Of a DNA stretch of 64,000 nucleotides, positions 41,760 to 51,004 are shown piece by piece (position 1 is the stretch's first letter; every line of letters begins with the position of its first letter). Position numbers and translations under genes: made by a program. The stretch is from Streptomyces pluripotens (GTDB taxonomy: Bacteria; Actinomycetota; Actinomycetes; Streptomycetales; Streptomycetaceae). The notes under the pieces are model-generated. The model searched no databases. It had not been told where the DNA came from and worked only from the letters and a program-made list of their open reading frames with translations. The DNA lies in assembly GCF_000802245.2 (NCBI RefSeq), contig NZ_CP021080.1, positions 2,046,001 through 2,110,000 of the forward strand, in the 5' to 3' direction.

Positions 41760-43247
41760 GTGGATCGCACCGCCCAGCTCACTGCCCGTTCCACGGAGTG
41801 CGAGATCGCATACGATCCGCCGGTCTCCGGCACGTCCCTGCGCGCCAGGGCGGCCCGGGTACTCAACGGGAACTGGACGGGCGGTTCGACGGTCCCCTCC
41901 CGCAGCCTGTATCCGCACCAGTGGTCCTGGGACTCCGCGTTCGTCGCGATCGGGCTGCGACACGTCTCCCCGCTCCGGGCTCAGACCGAGCTGGAAACGC
42001 TGTTGGCGGCCCAGTGGGCCGACGGGCGCGTCCCGCACATCGTCTTCAACCCCTCCGTCCCGCTGGACGCGTACTTCCCCAGTCCCGACTTCTGGCGCTC
42101 CGCCACCGCCGGGCGCGTCTCGGGCGCCCCGCGCACCGTACAAACGTCCGGGATCGTCCAACCACCGGTGCACGCGCTGGCGGCCTGGCTGGTGCACCGG
42201 GCCGACCCCGGGCTGTCCCGGGCCAGGGGTTTCCTGGCCCGGATGTATCCACGGCTGTCCGCCTGGCACCGGTATCTGCTGCACCGGCGGGACCTGGGGG
42301 GCGGCGGTCTGGTGTCCGTCGTCCACCCGTGGGAGCAGGGCATGGACAACAGCCCCTGCTGGGACGAACCGCTCGCCCGCATCACACCGGTCCCGGCCCA
42401 CTCCTTCCGCCGCGCCGACCTCGACCACGGAGCACCCGGGGACCGGCCGACGGATCTCGACTACGGACGGTACGTACGGCTGGCCGCCGACTACCGGGAG
42501 GCCGGATACGCGGAGGGCGGAGCGGAGTTCGCGGTGGAGGACCCCGCGTTCAACGCACTGCTGATCGCCTCCGAGTACGCCTTGGCGCGGATCGCGGAGG
42601 AGTTGGGGGCGGCCGGCACCGCACGGCGCGAGCGCGGCGAGCGGCTGACGGCGGCACTGGTGGAACGGCTGTGGGACCCGGTGGCCGGGACGTTCCTGTG
42701 TCGCGACCTCAGGGGCGGAGGGCCAGTCGCCGGCCAAGGCGGGCTGATTCCCGAGCGCGGTGTCAGCGGACTCGTCCCACTGGTGCTCCCCGGTCTCCCC
42801 CGGGTCGTCGTCGCCACCCTGGTCCGCACCGTCCGGGGACCCCACTTCTCACTCGGCGACCGGACCCGGCTCGTGCCGAGCTACGACCTCCTCGGCAAGG
42901 CCTTCGACCCGCACTGCTACTGGCGCGGACCGGCCTGGTTCAACACGAGCTGGCTACTAGAACGGGGGCTCCGGGTGCAGGGCGAGACCACGGAGGCCGA
43001 CGCGCTGCGGGATGCCGTGCTCGACCTCGCCGGCGCCACCAGCTTCGCGGAGTACGTCGACCCGTACACCGGCGAGGCCCGCGGCGCGACCGGCTTCAGC
43101 TGGACGGCTGCGCTCGCGCTGGACCTACTGCACCAGCGCCATGCACGGCGCGAGCGTCATCTGCTTCACGAGCGCCCCGGACAGGGCGTGTCCCCGAAGG
43201 GCACCAGCACGTTCGACAGGAGTGACAAGGGAGGGGACCGGCGATGA
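41760..43247 (+). CDS. (alpha/alpha)6-barrel glycoside hydrolase, GH63/trehalase-like
   Basis: 495 residues. The start reads 'LNGNWTGGSTVPSRSLYPHQWSWDSAFVAIGL', then 'AQWADGRVPHIVFNP' and 'HPWEQGMDNSPCWDEPL' (Asp in a catalytic-acid position), and later 'YWRGPAWFNTSWLLERGL' and 'TGFSWTAAL'. This is the mannosylglycerate-hydrolase-like (MGH1/GH63) pattern. No signal peptide, so it acts on intracellular sugars. ATGA coupling to the next gene (43244-43247) and divergence from a ROK regulator suggest a small oligosaccharide-use operon. Substrate unknown: mannosyl- or glucosyl-glycerate, or trehalose-type sugars. Confidence 0.8.
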   Translation: MDRTAQLTARSTECEIAYDPPVSGTSLRARAARVLNGNWTGGSTVPSRSLYPHQWSWDSAFVAIGLRHVSPLRAQTELETLLAAQWADGRVPHIVFNPSVPLDAYFPSPDFWRSATAGRVSGAPRTVQTSGIVQPPVHALAAWLVHRADPGLSRARGFLARMYPRLSAWHRYLLHRRDLGGGGLVSVVHPWEQGMDNSPCWDEPLARITPVPAHSFRRADLDHGAPGDRPTDLDYGRYVRLAADYREAGYAEGGAEFAVEDPAFNALLIASEYALARIAEELGAAGTARRERGERLTAALVERLWDPVAGTFLCRDLRGGGPVAGQGGLIPERGVSGLVPLVLPGLPRVVVATLVRTVRGPHFSLGDRTRLVPSYDLLGKAFDPHCYWRGPAWFNTSWLLERGLRVQGETTEADALRDAVLDLAGATSFAEYVDPYTGEARGATGFSWTAALALDLLHQRHARRERHLLHERPGQGVSPKGTSTFDRSDKGGDRR

Positions 43248-45181
43248 CCGACCGGCATCATCTACTCGTGCACGGGGCGACGTTCGCCACCGTGGGTGAA
43301 CGGGGCGACATCAGCGGGGTCCGGGGTGTCAGTTCCCCGGACGGGTTATTCGTACGGGACGCCCGGCACCTCAGCCGCTGGCAACTGACCGTCGACGGCG
43401 CGGTTCCCGAGGTGCTCAGCCCGGTGGCCGACGGGGACGCGGCCCGCTGTGTACTGGTCCCTCGCGGCGGTCGGCAAGAACCCCCGGCACACACCCTCTT
43501 CCGCGAACAGGCTGTCGGCGACAGCTCGTTCGTGGAGTCGCTGCGGGTGACCAACAACCGCCCGGTAACCACGTCCATCCGACTCGCCATCACCGCCGAC
43601 GTCGACTTCGCCGACCAGTTCGAGCTCCGCTCGGACCATCGCACCTACGTCAAGCCCGGTGGCGTACGTTCCCGTCAAGTCCTGGACGATGGAATCGAGT
43701 TCACCTACCAACGCGCCGAATGGCGGTCCTGTACGGCCATCACGTCCGACCCGGCTCCCGACACCGTGGAAGAGACCGGCACCGGCGCCCGGCGTCTGGT
43801 GTGGACCCTCGACCTGGAACCGCACGGCACGACCGAGTTGGTGCTCCGGGTGATCGCCCGCCCGCACGGCGAGAAACGTGCGCTGCGGGTGCCTCGTGAC
43901 CCGGCCTCGGTGCATGAGCAACTCATGGCCGCGGAGGCAGAGTTCGTGGAGGGCGTGGCCTTCCCGACGGGCTGGCCGGAGCTGGCGTCGGCCTGCGCCC
44001 GGGGGCTGTCCGACCTGGCCGCGCTGCAGATCCCGGCCACCGGGCCGGACGGCGAGGAACTGCGCGTACCGGCCGCCGGAGCCCCCTGGTTCCTCACCCT
44101 CCTCGGCCGCGACGCCTTGCTCACCTCCCTGTTCGCGCTCCCGTACCGGGTTCAGCCAGCCGCCGCCACACTGCTCGCCCTGGCCACCACCCAGGCGACC
44201 GGCACCGGTCTGTCCCCGGTCGTGCAGCCCGGCAAGATCGTGCACGAAGTGCGGTACGGCGAGTTGGCGCACTTCGGGCAGGTGCCGTTCGGCCGCTACT
44301 ACGGCTCGGTCGATGCCACTCCGCTGTTCCTCGTCCTGCTCGGCGCCTACGTCGAACGGACATCGGACACGGCTCTGGCACACCGTCTGGAGCCGCACGC
44401 CCGCGCCGCCATCGGCTGGATGCTCGACCACGGCGGCCTGACGTCCCGTGGCTACCTGGTCTACCGCGCCGACAAGGGCGGCCTCGCCAACCAGAACTGG
44501 AAGGACTCCCCCGGCGCGATCTGCTGCTCCGACGGCACCCGGCCCACCGGCGCGGTGATGGCGGCGGGCGCCCAGGGCTACGCGTACGACGCACTGCGCC
44601 GCACGGCTTGGGTGGCGCGCACGGTGTGGGGCGACGAGACCTACGCGGCCCTGCTGGAGCAGGCGGCGACCGACCTCCGGGACCGCTTCCAGCGGGACTT
44701 TTGGATGCAGGACAGCTCCTTCCCGGCCCTGGCCCTGGACGGGGACGGCCGCCAGATCGACGCGCTGGCGTCCGACGCGGGGCACCTGTTGTGGTCCGGG
44801 CTGCTGGACAAGGAGTACGGCGAGATGGTGGGCCGCAGGCTCCTCGAACCGGACTTCTTCTCCGGCTGGGGCGTCCGCACGCTGGCCTCCGGTCAGCCGG
44901 CGTACCACCCCCTCTCCTACCACCGCGGATCGGTGTGGCCGCACGACAACGCGCTGATCACGCTGGGCCTGGCCCGCTACGGCCTGCACGACGAGGCCCG
45001 TACGGTCGCCCATGCGCTGGTCGACGCGGCAACCGCCGCCGGCCACCGCCTTCCCGAGGTGCTGGCGGGCTACGGCCGCGACACCCACCCGGAGCCAGTT
45101 CCCTACCCGCACGCGTGCGTTCGTGAGTCCCGCTCGGCTGCGGCACCGCTCGCGCTGCTCACCGCGGTCGGCGGTGCCTGA
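43244..45181 (+). CDS. Amylo-alpha-1,6-glucosidase-type glycogen debranching enzyme
   Basis: 645 residues. An N-terminal beta-sandwich domain ('VSSPDGLFVRDARHLSRWQLTVDG', 1-200) is followed by an (alpha/alpha)6 barrel: 'GAPWFLTLLGRDALLTSLFALPYR', 'YYGSVDATPLFLVLLGAY', 'NQNWKDSPGA' and 'YHRGSVWPHDNALITLGLARYG'. This is the bacterial GDE_C/N_bis layout. Translation is coupled to the upstream hydrolase. Likely acts on glucosylated oligosaccharides in the cytoplasm. A hairpin (45270-45295) ends the operon. Confidence 0.82.
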   Translation: MTDRHHLLVHGATFATVGERGDISGVRGVSSPDGLFVRDARHLSRWQLTVDGAVPEVLSPVADGDAARCVLVPRGGRQEPPAHTLFREQAVGDSSFVESLRVTNNRPVTTSIRLAITADVDFADQFELRSDHRTYVKPGGVRSRQVLDDGIEFTYQRAEWRSCTAITSDPAPDTVEETGTGARRLVWTLDLEPHGTTELVLRVIARPHGEKRALRVPRDPASVHEQLMAAEAEFVEGVAFPTGWPELASACARGLSDLAALQIPATGPDGEELRVPAAGAPWFLTLLGRDALLTSLFALPYRVQPAAATLLALATTQATGTGLSPVVQPGKIVHEVRYGELAHFGQVPFGRYYGSVDATPLFLVLLGAYVERTSDTALAHRLEPHARAAIGWMLDHGGLTSRGYLVYRADKGGLANQNWKDSPGAICCSDGTRPTGAVMAAGAQGYAYDALRRTAWVARTVWGDETYAALLEQAATDLRDRFQRDFWMQDSSFPALALDGDGRQIDALASDAGHLLWSGLLDKEYGEMVGRRLLEPDFFSGWGVRTLASGQPAYHPLSYHRGSVWPHDNALITLGLARYGLHDEARTVAHALVDAATAAGHRLPEVLAGYGRDTHPEPVPYPHACVRESRSAAAPLALLTAVGGA

Positions 45182-45269
45182 CAGCAACCTTGACGAGGCG
45201 TTTGCCCGGTGTTTGCCGAGGGCCCTGAACAGTGGCCCGGGGTGAGCCGTACCGGATGACGGCGGGCCA

Positions 45270-45295
45270 GGCGGGACCGGGGCTCCGGTCCCGCC
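45270..45295. terminator. Hairpin after the glycosidase operon
   Basis: GGCGGGACCGG and CCGGTCCCGCC pair fully (11 bp) around GGCT, about 90 bases past the stop. No T-run. Confidence 0.7.
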
Positions 45296-45356
45296 CAGCC
45301 TCCCCAGCGTGGCCCGCCGCACCGTTCGACGGGCCTCGCACGGAAGGACCTCCGGG

Positions 45357-47453
45357 TTGCCTCAGCACACGAGCACACGACAGTCACCGGGTACAGCCCG
45401 GGGAACCGAGGAGGCCGAGTCCGCCGGCACGCCGACAGCTCCCCTCACGGAGTCCCCCGGTACGGACGCCACGGGTACGGACGCCACGGGTACGGACTCT
45501 CCGAGCAAGGACGCTTCAAGCCCGGAACCCGTCGCGGAACCCCTCGCACGATCGGTAGAAACCTCCGGCCCTGAGTCCAAGGGCACAGGACCGGGCGAGA
45601 CAGAGCCGGGCGAGACGGAACCCGGCACGGCGGAACCCAGCGAGACAGAAACTGGCGAGACGGAACCCGGCACGGCACAAGCCGCTGCCGCCGCTGAACC
45701 CGCTGCACAGACAGGGGAAGCCGCGGGAACCGCCCCCGAGCAGGTGGCCGTTCCCACCCGCCGCCCCTGGGCCGCCTGGTCGGCGCGGATCCAGGGGCAG
45801 CGGGAGCGGTACCCCGCCGCTGCACACGCCCTGTCCATCACGGTCACCGTGCTCGCCGCGGCCCTCGTCGTCGCCGCGCTCGTGCTGCCCAACACCGTCG
45901 TGGGGCTCGGCCCCGTCAAGTTCACCCGCATACCGGCGGAAGCCGTCATCGTGGCCGCCGTGACGCTCGCGCTGCCCCGCCGGCCGCGGATCGCGCTGGC
46001 GGCGGTGACCGGGGTCGCGCTGGCGGCGCTGACCGTGCTGAACGTGCTCGACATGGGCTTCAAGCAGTATCTCGGCCGCAGTTTCAACGTCGTCCTCGAC
46101 TGGGAGTTGCTCGGCGACGCGGAGTCGTACCTGAAGGACTCCCTCGGCGGTACCGCCACCCTGGCCGCCGTGGCCGGCGTGATCACCTTGGTCCTGCTGC
46201 TGTTCATCCTGCTGCCGCTGTCCGCGGTCCGCCTGAGCAACCTGCTCGCCCGGCACCCCAACGCCGCGACCCGGGGCACACTGATCGCCGGAGTCGTCTG
46301 GATCACCTGTTCCTCCCTGGGCCTGCAGATCTCCGGCGTACCGATCGCCTCCGACAACGCCGCCACCGCACTGAAGATCCAGTCCCGACGGGTGTCCAAC
46401 ACGCTCCAGGACGAGGCCGAGTTCGCGAAGGTGGCCAAGGTGGACGCCTTCGGGAACACCCCGGGCAGCCAGTTGGTCCCCGATCTGCGCGGCAAGGACA
46501 TGATCTTCACGTTCATCGAGAGCTACGGCCGCAGCGCGGTCGAGGACCCGATCATCGCGCCGGGTGTGGACAGGACCCTCGACGCCAGCACCAAGGCCCT
46601 GGCGAAGTCGGGCTTCCACGCCAAGAGCGGCTGGCTGACCTCGGCGACCTACGGCGGCAGCAGCTGGCTCGGCCACTCCACCACCATGTCCGGCCTGTGG
46701 ATCAGCAACCAGCAGCGCTACCGCACCGTCATGGCCAGCGATCACCTCAGTCTGACCGAGGCGTTCAAGAAGACCGGTGCCTTCGACACGGTCGGCGTCA
46801 TGCCGGGTGTGCAGAAGGGCTGGCCGGAGGCGAAGTGGTACGGCCTCGACAAGGTCTACAACGCCTTCCAGCTCGGCTACAAGGGACCGAAGTTCAGCTG
46901 GTCCACCATGCCGGACCAGTACGCCCTCCAGCAGTACCAGGACCGGGTGCACAGCAAGAAGCGCACCGACGGCAAGGCGCTGATGTCGTTCCTCATCCTG
47001 ACGTCCAGCCACCAGCCCTGGGCGCCGATCCCGAAGATGGTGGGCTGGGACCAGTTGGGCGACGGATCGATCTTCAAGGGCATCCAGGCGGCGGGCAACA
47101 AGCCGGCCGACATCATCGCCGACACCACCAAGTCACGTCAGGAGTACGGCAAGTCGATCCAGTACTCGGTGACTGCCCTCACCCAGTGGCTGGAACGCTA
47201 CGGCAAGGACAACACCGTCCTGGTGTTCCTCGGCGACCACCAGCCCATCGCCCGGGTCAGCGGCAACCACGCCAGCCGTGACGTGCCGATCTCGATCGTC
47301 GCCAAGGACCCGAAGGTCCTGGACAAGATCACCGACTGGGGCTGGACGGACGGCCTGCGCCCCGCGCACAACGCACCGGTCTGGAAGATGAGCGCCTTCC
47401 GCGACCACTTCCTGACGGCGTACGGCTCCACCCCGCACCCCAGGAAGGACTGA
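45357..47453 (+). CDS. Membrane sulfatase-fold enzyme (LtaS/phosphoglycerol-transferase-like)
   Basis: 698 residues from TTG 45357 (GGAAGG nine bases upstream); an in-frame GTG at 45309 has no clear site. An acidic disordered N-terminus (about 20-130) carries short repeats of the type Gly-Glu-Thr-Glu-Pro. Four to five transmembrane helices span about 155-320. The extracellular sulfatase/alkaline-phosphatase domain has 'DMIFTFIESYGRSAVEDP', 'LTSATYGGSSWLGHSTTMSGLW' (Thr/Ser nucleophile region), 'ILTSSHQPWAP' and 'VLVFLGDHQPIARVSGNHASRDVP' with metal-binding Asp-His. Envelope polymer modification is likely. The hairpin at 47457-47543 ends it. Confidence 0.82.
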   Translation: MPQHTSTRQSPGTARGTEEAESAGTPTAPLTESPGTDATGTDATGTDSPSKDASSPEPVAEPLARSVETSGPESKGTGPGETEPGETEPGTAEPSETETGETEPGTAQAAAAAEPAAQTGEAAGTAPEQVAVPTRRPWAAWSARIQGQRERYPAAAHALSITVTVLAAALVVAALVLPNTVVGLGPVKFTRIPAEAVIVAAVTLALPRRPRIALAAVTGVALAALTVLNVLDMGFKQYLGRSFNVVLDWELLGDAESYLKDSLGGTATLAAVAGVITLVLLLFILLPLSAVRLSNLLARHPNAATRGTLIAGVVWITCSSLGLQISGVPIASDNAATALKIQSRRVSNTLQDEAEFAKVAKVDAFGNTPGSQLVPDLRGKDMIFTFIESYGRSAVEDPIIAPGVDRTLDASTKALAKSGFHAKSGWLTSATYGGSSWLGHSTTMSGLWISNQQRYRTVMASDHLSLTEAFKKTGAFDTVGVMPGVQKGWPEAKWYGLDKVYNAFQLGYKGPKFSWSTMPDQYALQQYQDRVHSKKRTDGKALMSFLILTSSHQPWAPIPKMVGWDQLGDGSIFKGIQAAGNKPADIIADTTKSRQEYGKSIQYSVTALTQWLERYGKDNTVLVFLGDHQPIARVSGNHASRDVPISIVAKDPKVLDKITDWGWTDGLRPAHNAPVWKMSAFRDHFLTAYGSTPHPRKD

Positions 47454-47456
47454 GCC

Positions 47457-47543
47457 CCGGAACCGACACCGGACACGGTGTGTGAGGGGGGAGCGGCCCA
47501 CCGCTCCCCCCTCACACATTCCACCCCCCGGTGTCGGTTCCGG
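47457..47543. terminator. Nested double hairpin between convergent genes
   Basis: Outer arms CCGGAACCGACACCGG (47457-47472) and CCGGTGTCGGTTCCGG (47528-47543) are perfect. Inside, TGTGTGAGGGGGGAGCGG (47479-47496) pairs fully with 47501-47518 around CCCA, followed by TT. It occupies almost the whole gap between the sulfatase stop (47453) and the dus stop (47545) and should terminate both strands. Confidence 0.9.
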
Positions 47544-47544
47544 C

Positions 47545-48678
47545 TCATCCGCCGGAGGTGTCCAGCTCCGCGTCCTCGCTGACGCCGGCACAGTCGTACG
47601 GGTCCTTGAGCCAGCCGTCCGGAAGTACCACACGGTTGTTCCCTGAGGTGCGACCGCGCGGCCCATCCGCTCCGGCCGGCCAGGGCTGGTCGAGGTCCAG
47701 CTCGTCCAGTCCGGCCCGCAGTTGCGCCAGGGAGGACGTGACCGCGAGCCGCTTGCGCATCTCCGAGCCCACCGCGAAGCCCTTGAGGTACCAGGCGACG
47801 TGCTTGCGGAAGTCCACGACCCCCTTGGACTCGTCGCCGATCCACTCCCCGAGCAGGGTGGCGTGCCGGACCATGACCTCGGCGACCGCGCGCAGGGCGG
47901 GTCGTGCGGTGTCCTGCGGGCGCCCCTCGAAGGCCGCCACCAGGTCCGCGAACAACCACGGCCGCCCCAGGCAGCCCCGGCCCACGACCACCCCGTCGCA
48001 ACCGGTCTCCCGCACCATCCGCAGCGCATCCTGCGCCGACCAGATGTCGCCGTTGCCGAGCACGGGAATCTCCGGGACGTGCTCCTTCAGCCGGGAGATC
48101 GCCTCCCAGTCGGCGGTGCCGCCGTAGTGCTGGGCGGCCGTACGCCCGTGGAGGGCGATCGCCGTCACCCCCTCCTCGACAGCGATGCGCCCGGCGTCGA
48201 GATAGGTGAGGTGGTCGTCGTCGATGCCCTTGCGCATCTTCATCGTCACCGGGCGCTCACCAGCACCCGCGACGGCCTCGCGCAGGATCGCCCGGAGCAG
48301 GTTCCGCTTGTAGGGCAGGGCGGACCCCCCGCCCTTCCTCGTCACCTTCGGGACCGGGCAGCCGAAGTTCAGGTCGATGTGGTCGGCCAGGTCCTCTTCC
48401 GCGATCATGCGGACGGATTTGCCGACGGTCGCCGGGTCGACACCGTACAACTGGATCGAGCGCGGCTGCTCGCTGGCGTCGAACCTGATCAGCTGCATGG
48501 TCTTCTCGTTGCGCTCGACCAACGCCCGGGTGGTGATCATCTCGCTGACGAACAGCCCCTTGCCACCGCTGAACTCCCGGCACAGGGTACGGAAGGGCGC
48601 GTTCGTGATGCCCGCCATGGGTGCGAGCACGACGGGCGGCACCACGGCGTGCGGGCCGATGGAGAGCAAGTGGGTCAT
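47545..48678 (-). CDS. dus: tRNA-dihydrouridine synthase
   Basis: 377 residues from ATG 48678. A TIM barrel with the Dus signature: FMN-binding 'LAPMAGITNAPFRTLCREF', substrate motif 'ADHIDLNFGCPVPKVTRKGGGSAL' with catalytic Cys107, 'VTMKMRKGID' and 'IALHGRTAAQHYGGTADW', and the phosphate loop 'VLGNGDIWSAQDALRM...GVVVGRGCLGRPWLF'. A C-terminal helical domain follows. It reduces uridines in the tRNA D-loop with NADPH and resembles the DusB type. Longer upstream frames lack protein-like sequence. Confidence 0.95.
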   Translation of the reverse strand: MTHLLSIGPHAVVPPVVLAPMAGITNAPFRTLCREFSGGKGLFVSEMITTRALVERNEKTMQLIRFDASEQPRSIQLYGVDPATVGKSVRMIAEEDLADHIDLNFGCPVPKVTRKGGGSALPYKRNLLRAILREAVAGAGERPVTMKMRKGIDDDHLTYLDAGRIAVEEGVTAIALHGRTAAQHYGGTADWEAISRLKEHVPEIPVLGNGDIWSAQDALRMVRETGCDGVVVGRGCLGRPWLFADLVAAFEGRPQDTARPALRAVAEVMVRHATLLGEWIGDESKGVVDFRKHVAWYLKGFAVGSEMRKRLAVTSSLAQLRAGLDELDLDQPWPAGADGPRGRTSGNNRVVLPDGWLKDPYDCAGVSEDAELDTSGG

Positions 48679-48904
48679 CAGAGGGCTCCGGGACGGATGT
48701 GCGGCAGGTGCGGCGGACACCGCTGGGCGGCGGGCACCGCGGACACGGCAGAGGACAAGTGCCCATTGTCCCTCACCCGGCACATCGCCCGTCCGCAGGC
48801 TCCGCTGCCCCTTCGGCCGTTCCCCACCGGCGGTGACCACCGGGGTGTGCCGAGCCGCAGGGACCGCCACGGGTGCGCGCACCGCTGGAACGGTGCATGA
48901 ATCA

Positions 48905-48925
48905 TTAGTTAGAGGCACTATCGAA
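48905..48925. promoter_or_regulatory. Imperfect palindrome at the MFS promoter
   Basis: TTAGTTAGAG-G-CACTATCGAA: the halves match in 7 of 10 positions. It lies 11 bases before the MFS start codon in an AT-rich patch. The TTAGTTAGAG half recalls MarR-type operators of drug-exporter genes, but no regulator gene is adjacent. Confidence 0.4.
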
Positions 48926-48936
48926 ATCGGCGTACG

Positions 48937-50397
48937 ATGGGCCGTGTGCCAGAGCTGAGTCACCGCCGCCGCCTGCTCGTACTCGCGATCTGCTGCATGA
49001 GCCTGCTGATCGTGAGCCTCGACAACACCGCACTGAACGTGGCGCTGCCCTCCATGCAGCGGGAGCTGCACGCCACCACCTCCGGCCTCCAGTGGACGAT
49101 CGACGCCTACACGCTCGTTCTCGCCTCGCTGTTGATGCTCGCGGGCTCCACGGCGGACCGAGTCGGGCGCAAACGCGTCTTCATGACCGGCCTGGTGGTG
49201 TTCTCGGCCGGGTCGCTGCTCTGCTCCCTCGCCCCGAACCTGGAGCTGCTGGTCGTCTTCCGGATGGTCCAGGCGATCGGTGGCTCCATGCTCAACCCGG
49301 TCGCCATGTCGATCATCACCAACACCTTCACCGACTCCCGGGAGCGCGCCCGCGCGATCGGCGTGTGGGGCGCGGTGGTCGGCATATCCATGGCAGCGGG
49401 CCCACTGGTCGGCGGCCTGCTGGTCCAGTCGGTCAGCTGGCGCTCGATCTTCTGGGTCAACCTCCCCGTCGGCCTCGCGGCCCTCCTGCTCACCCTGCGC
49501 TTCGTCCCCGAGTCCCGCGCGCCCAGGGCGCGCCGGCCCGACCCGGTCGGCCAGCTGCTGGTGATCGCGCTGTTCGGCTCGTCGACGTACGCGATCATCG
49601 AGGCACCGAGTTCCGGGCCGGGTGCGGTGGCCCCGTTCGCCACCATCGCCCTGGCGGCCCTGCTGGCCCTGCTCTGGTACGAGCCGCGGCGCAATGAACC
49701 CCTCATCGACCTGCGCTTCTTCCGCTCCGCACCGTTCAGCGGGGCGACCGTGATCGCGATCAGCGCGTTCGCCGCGCTCGGCGGCTTCCTCTTCCTGTCC
49801 ACCCTGTACCTACAGGACGTGCGGGGCCTGGACGCCCTGCACGCGGGCCTGTGGATGCTGCCGCTGGCCGCGCCGACCTTCCTGTGCGCACCGCTGTCCG
49901 GCCGGCTGGTCGGCAGCCGGGGCCCGCGGCTGCCGCTCCTGGTGGCGGGTACCGCCATGACCGCGAGTGGCGCCCTCTTCTTCGCGTTCCAGGCGGAGAC
50001 CTCGAACGCGACCCTGCTGACCGGATACGTCCTCTTCGGCATCGGCTTCGGCTTCGTGAACGCGCCGATCACCAACACGGCGGTTTCGGGCATGCCCCGC
50101 GCCCAGGCGGGCGTCGCCGCCGCCGTCGCCTCCACCAGCAGACAGCTGGGCCAGACGCTCGGCGTGGCGGTCGTCGGCGCCGTCCTGGCCTCCGGTATCG
50201 GCTCGTCCTCGTACCGGGACGCGTTCGTTGCAGCGGCCCGCCCCGGCTGGTTGGTCCTCACGGCATGCGGCCTGACCGTCCTCGTCCTCGGTCTGCTGAC
50301 CACCGGCCGTTGGGCCCGGCGGACCGCCGAGCACGCGGCCGAGCGGCTGGAGTCAGCGGAGGTCCGGCAGGCCCTGGGAGCCCCTGACCGCGCCTGA
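48937..50397 (+). CDS. MFS exporter of the DHA2 (14-TM) family
   Basis: 486 residues, about 14 hydrophobic helices. DHA2 motifs: 'LDNTALNVALPSMQREL' (motif D1), 'STADRVGRKRVF' (motif A, GxxxDRxGRK), 'GVWGAVVGISMAAGPLVGGLL' (antiporter motif C) and 'FRMVQAIGGSM' (motif B). Drug:H+ antiport across the cytoplasmic membrane is expected; the substrate is unknown. ATG 48937 has no ribosome site and may be leaderless; GTG 48946 is an alternative. Divergent from dus. Confidence 0.88.
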   Translation: MGRVPELSHRRRLLVLAICCMSLLIVSLDNTALNVALPSMQRELHATTSGLQWTIDAYTLVLASLLMLAGSTADRVGRKRVFMTGLVVFSAGSLLCSLAPNLELLVVFRMVQAIGGSMLNPVAMSIITNTFTDSRERARAIGVWGAVVGISMAAGPLVGGLLVQSVSWRSIFWVNLPVGLAALLLTLRFVPESRAPRARRPDPVGQLLVIALFGSSTYAIIEAPSSGPGAVAPFATIALAALLALLWYEPRRNEPLIDLRFFRSAPFSGATVIAISAFAALGGFLFLSTLYLQDVRGLDALHAGLWMLPLAAPTFLCAPLSGRLVGSRGPRLPLLVAGTAMTASGALFFAFQAETSNATLLTGYVLFGIGFGFVNAPITNTAVSGMPRAQAGVAAAVASTSRQLGQTLGVAVVGAVLASGIGSSSYRDAFVAAARPGWLVLTACGLTVLVLGLLTTGRWARRTAEHAAERLESAEVRQALGAPDRA

Positions 50398-50575
50398 GGC
50401 ACGTCACGGCGGAGGTGGCCTCGCCGGCTGTCCGGGCCGACTGCCGTCGTTGCCCTGCGGCACCGACCGGACCGACCATGCAACTTTGCCAACTCAGCGT
50501 GAATCCGGCCCTGTTGACCTTGACCCTGCTGCACACTCCTTGTGGCCGGATACCGGACGACGGGAAGCAGGACGC

Positions 50576-50803
50576 ATGTCACGGGGTGGCACGACGAGCA
50601 AGGTCAGCCGTTGGGACCAGCACGGCCGGGAACACGTCGTACGGGTGCGGCGCTCGGGTGTGCAGCGCACCATCAGCTGCGACACCTGCGGGTGGCGCAG
50701 GAGCGCCCAGTTCCTGCCGTGGTTGAAGGCCGAGGAGCATCTGGCCGAGGCGCACCAGGCGACGGTCGACCCGGCAGCGGCCCGGCTGCGGCCATCCCGC
50801 TGA
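50576..50803 (+). CDS. Small zinc-finger-like basic protein
   Basis: 75 residues from ATG 50576 (GGGAAG upstream). A basic N-terminus ('SKVSRWDQHGREHVVRVRRSG') leads to Cys-Asp-Thr-Cys...His-Leu-Ala-Glu-Ala-His, a CxxC...HxxxxH arrangement that could bind one zinc. It looks like a small nucleic-acid-binding protein conserved in streptomycetes. Exact function unknown. The IS110 element begins about 140 bases downstream. Confidence 0.65.
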   Translation: MSRGGTTSKVSRWDQHGREHVVRVRRSGVQRTISCDTCGWRRSAQFLPWLKAEEHLAEAHQATVDPAAARLRPSR

Positions 50804-51004
50804 AGGCTGCGGCCCGGCCGTCAGCTCCCGGCGGCCGGCGCCGGGACGGGGGCATGAGCAGGGCGAGCGTCGCGACGGCTACGCGGAGACACCCGGCCCC
50901 TGGCGCAAGGTCGGAGGAGAGCCGCCCGCCGCGGGGCGGGGGGTGCCTCTATGTCTTTCGTCAAGGCGCCTGTGTCGGGTTTGGGTGGTTTGGCGTTGCT
51001 GGGG

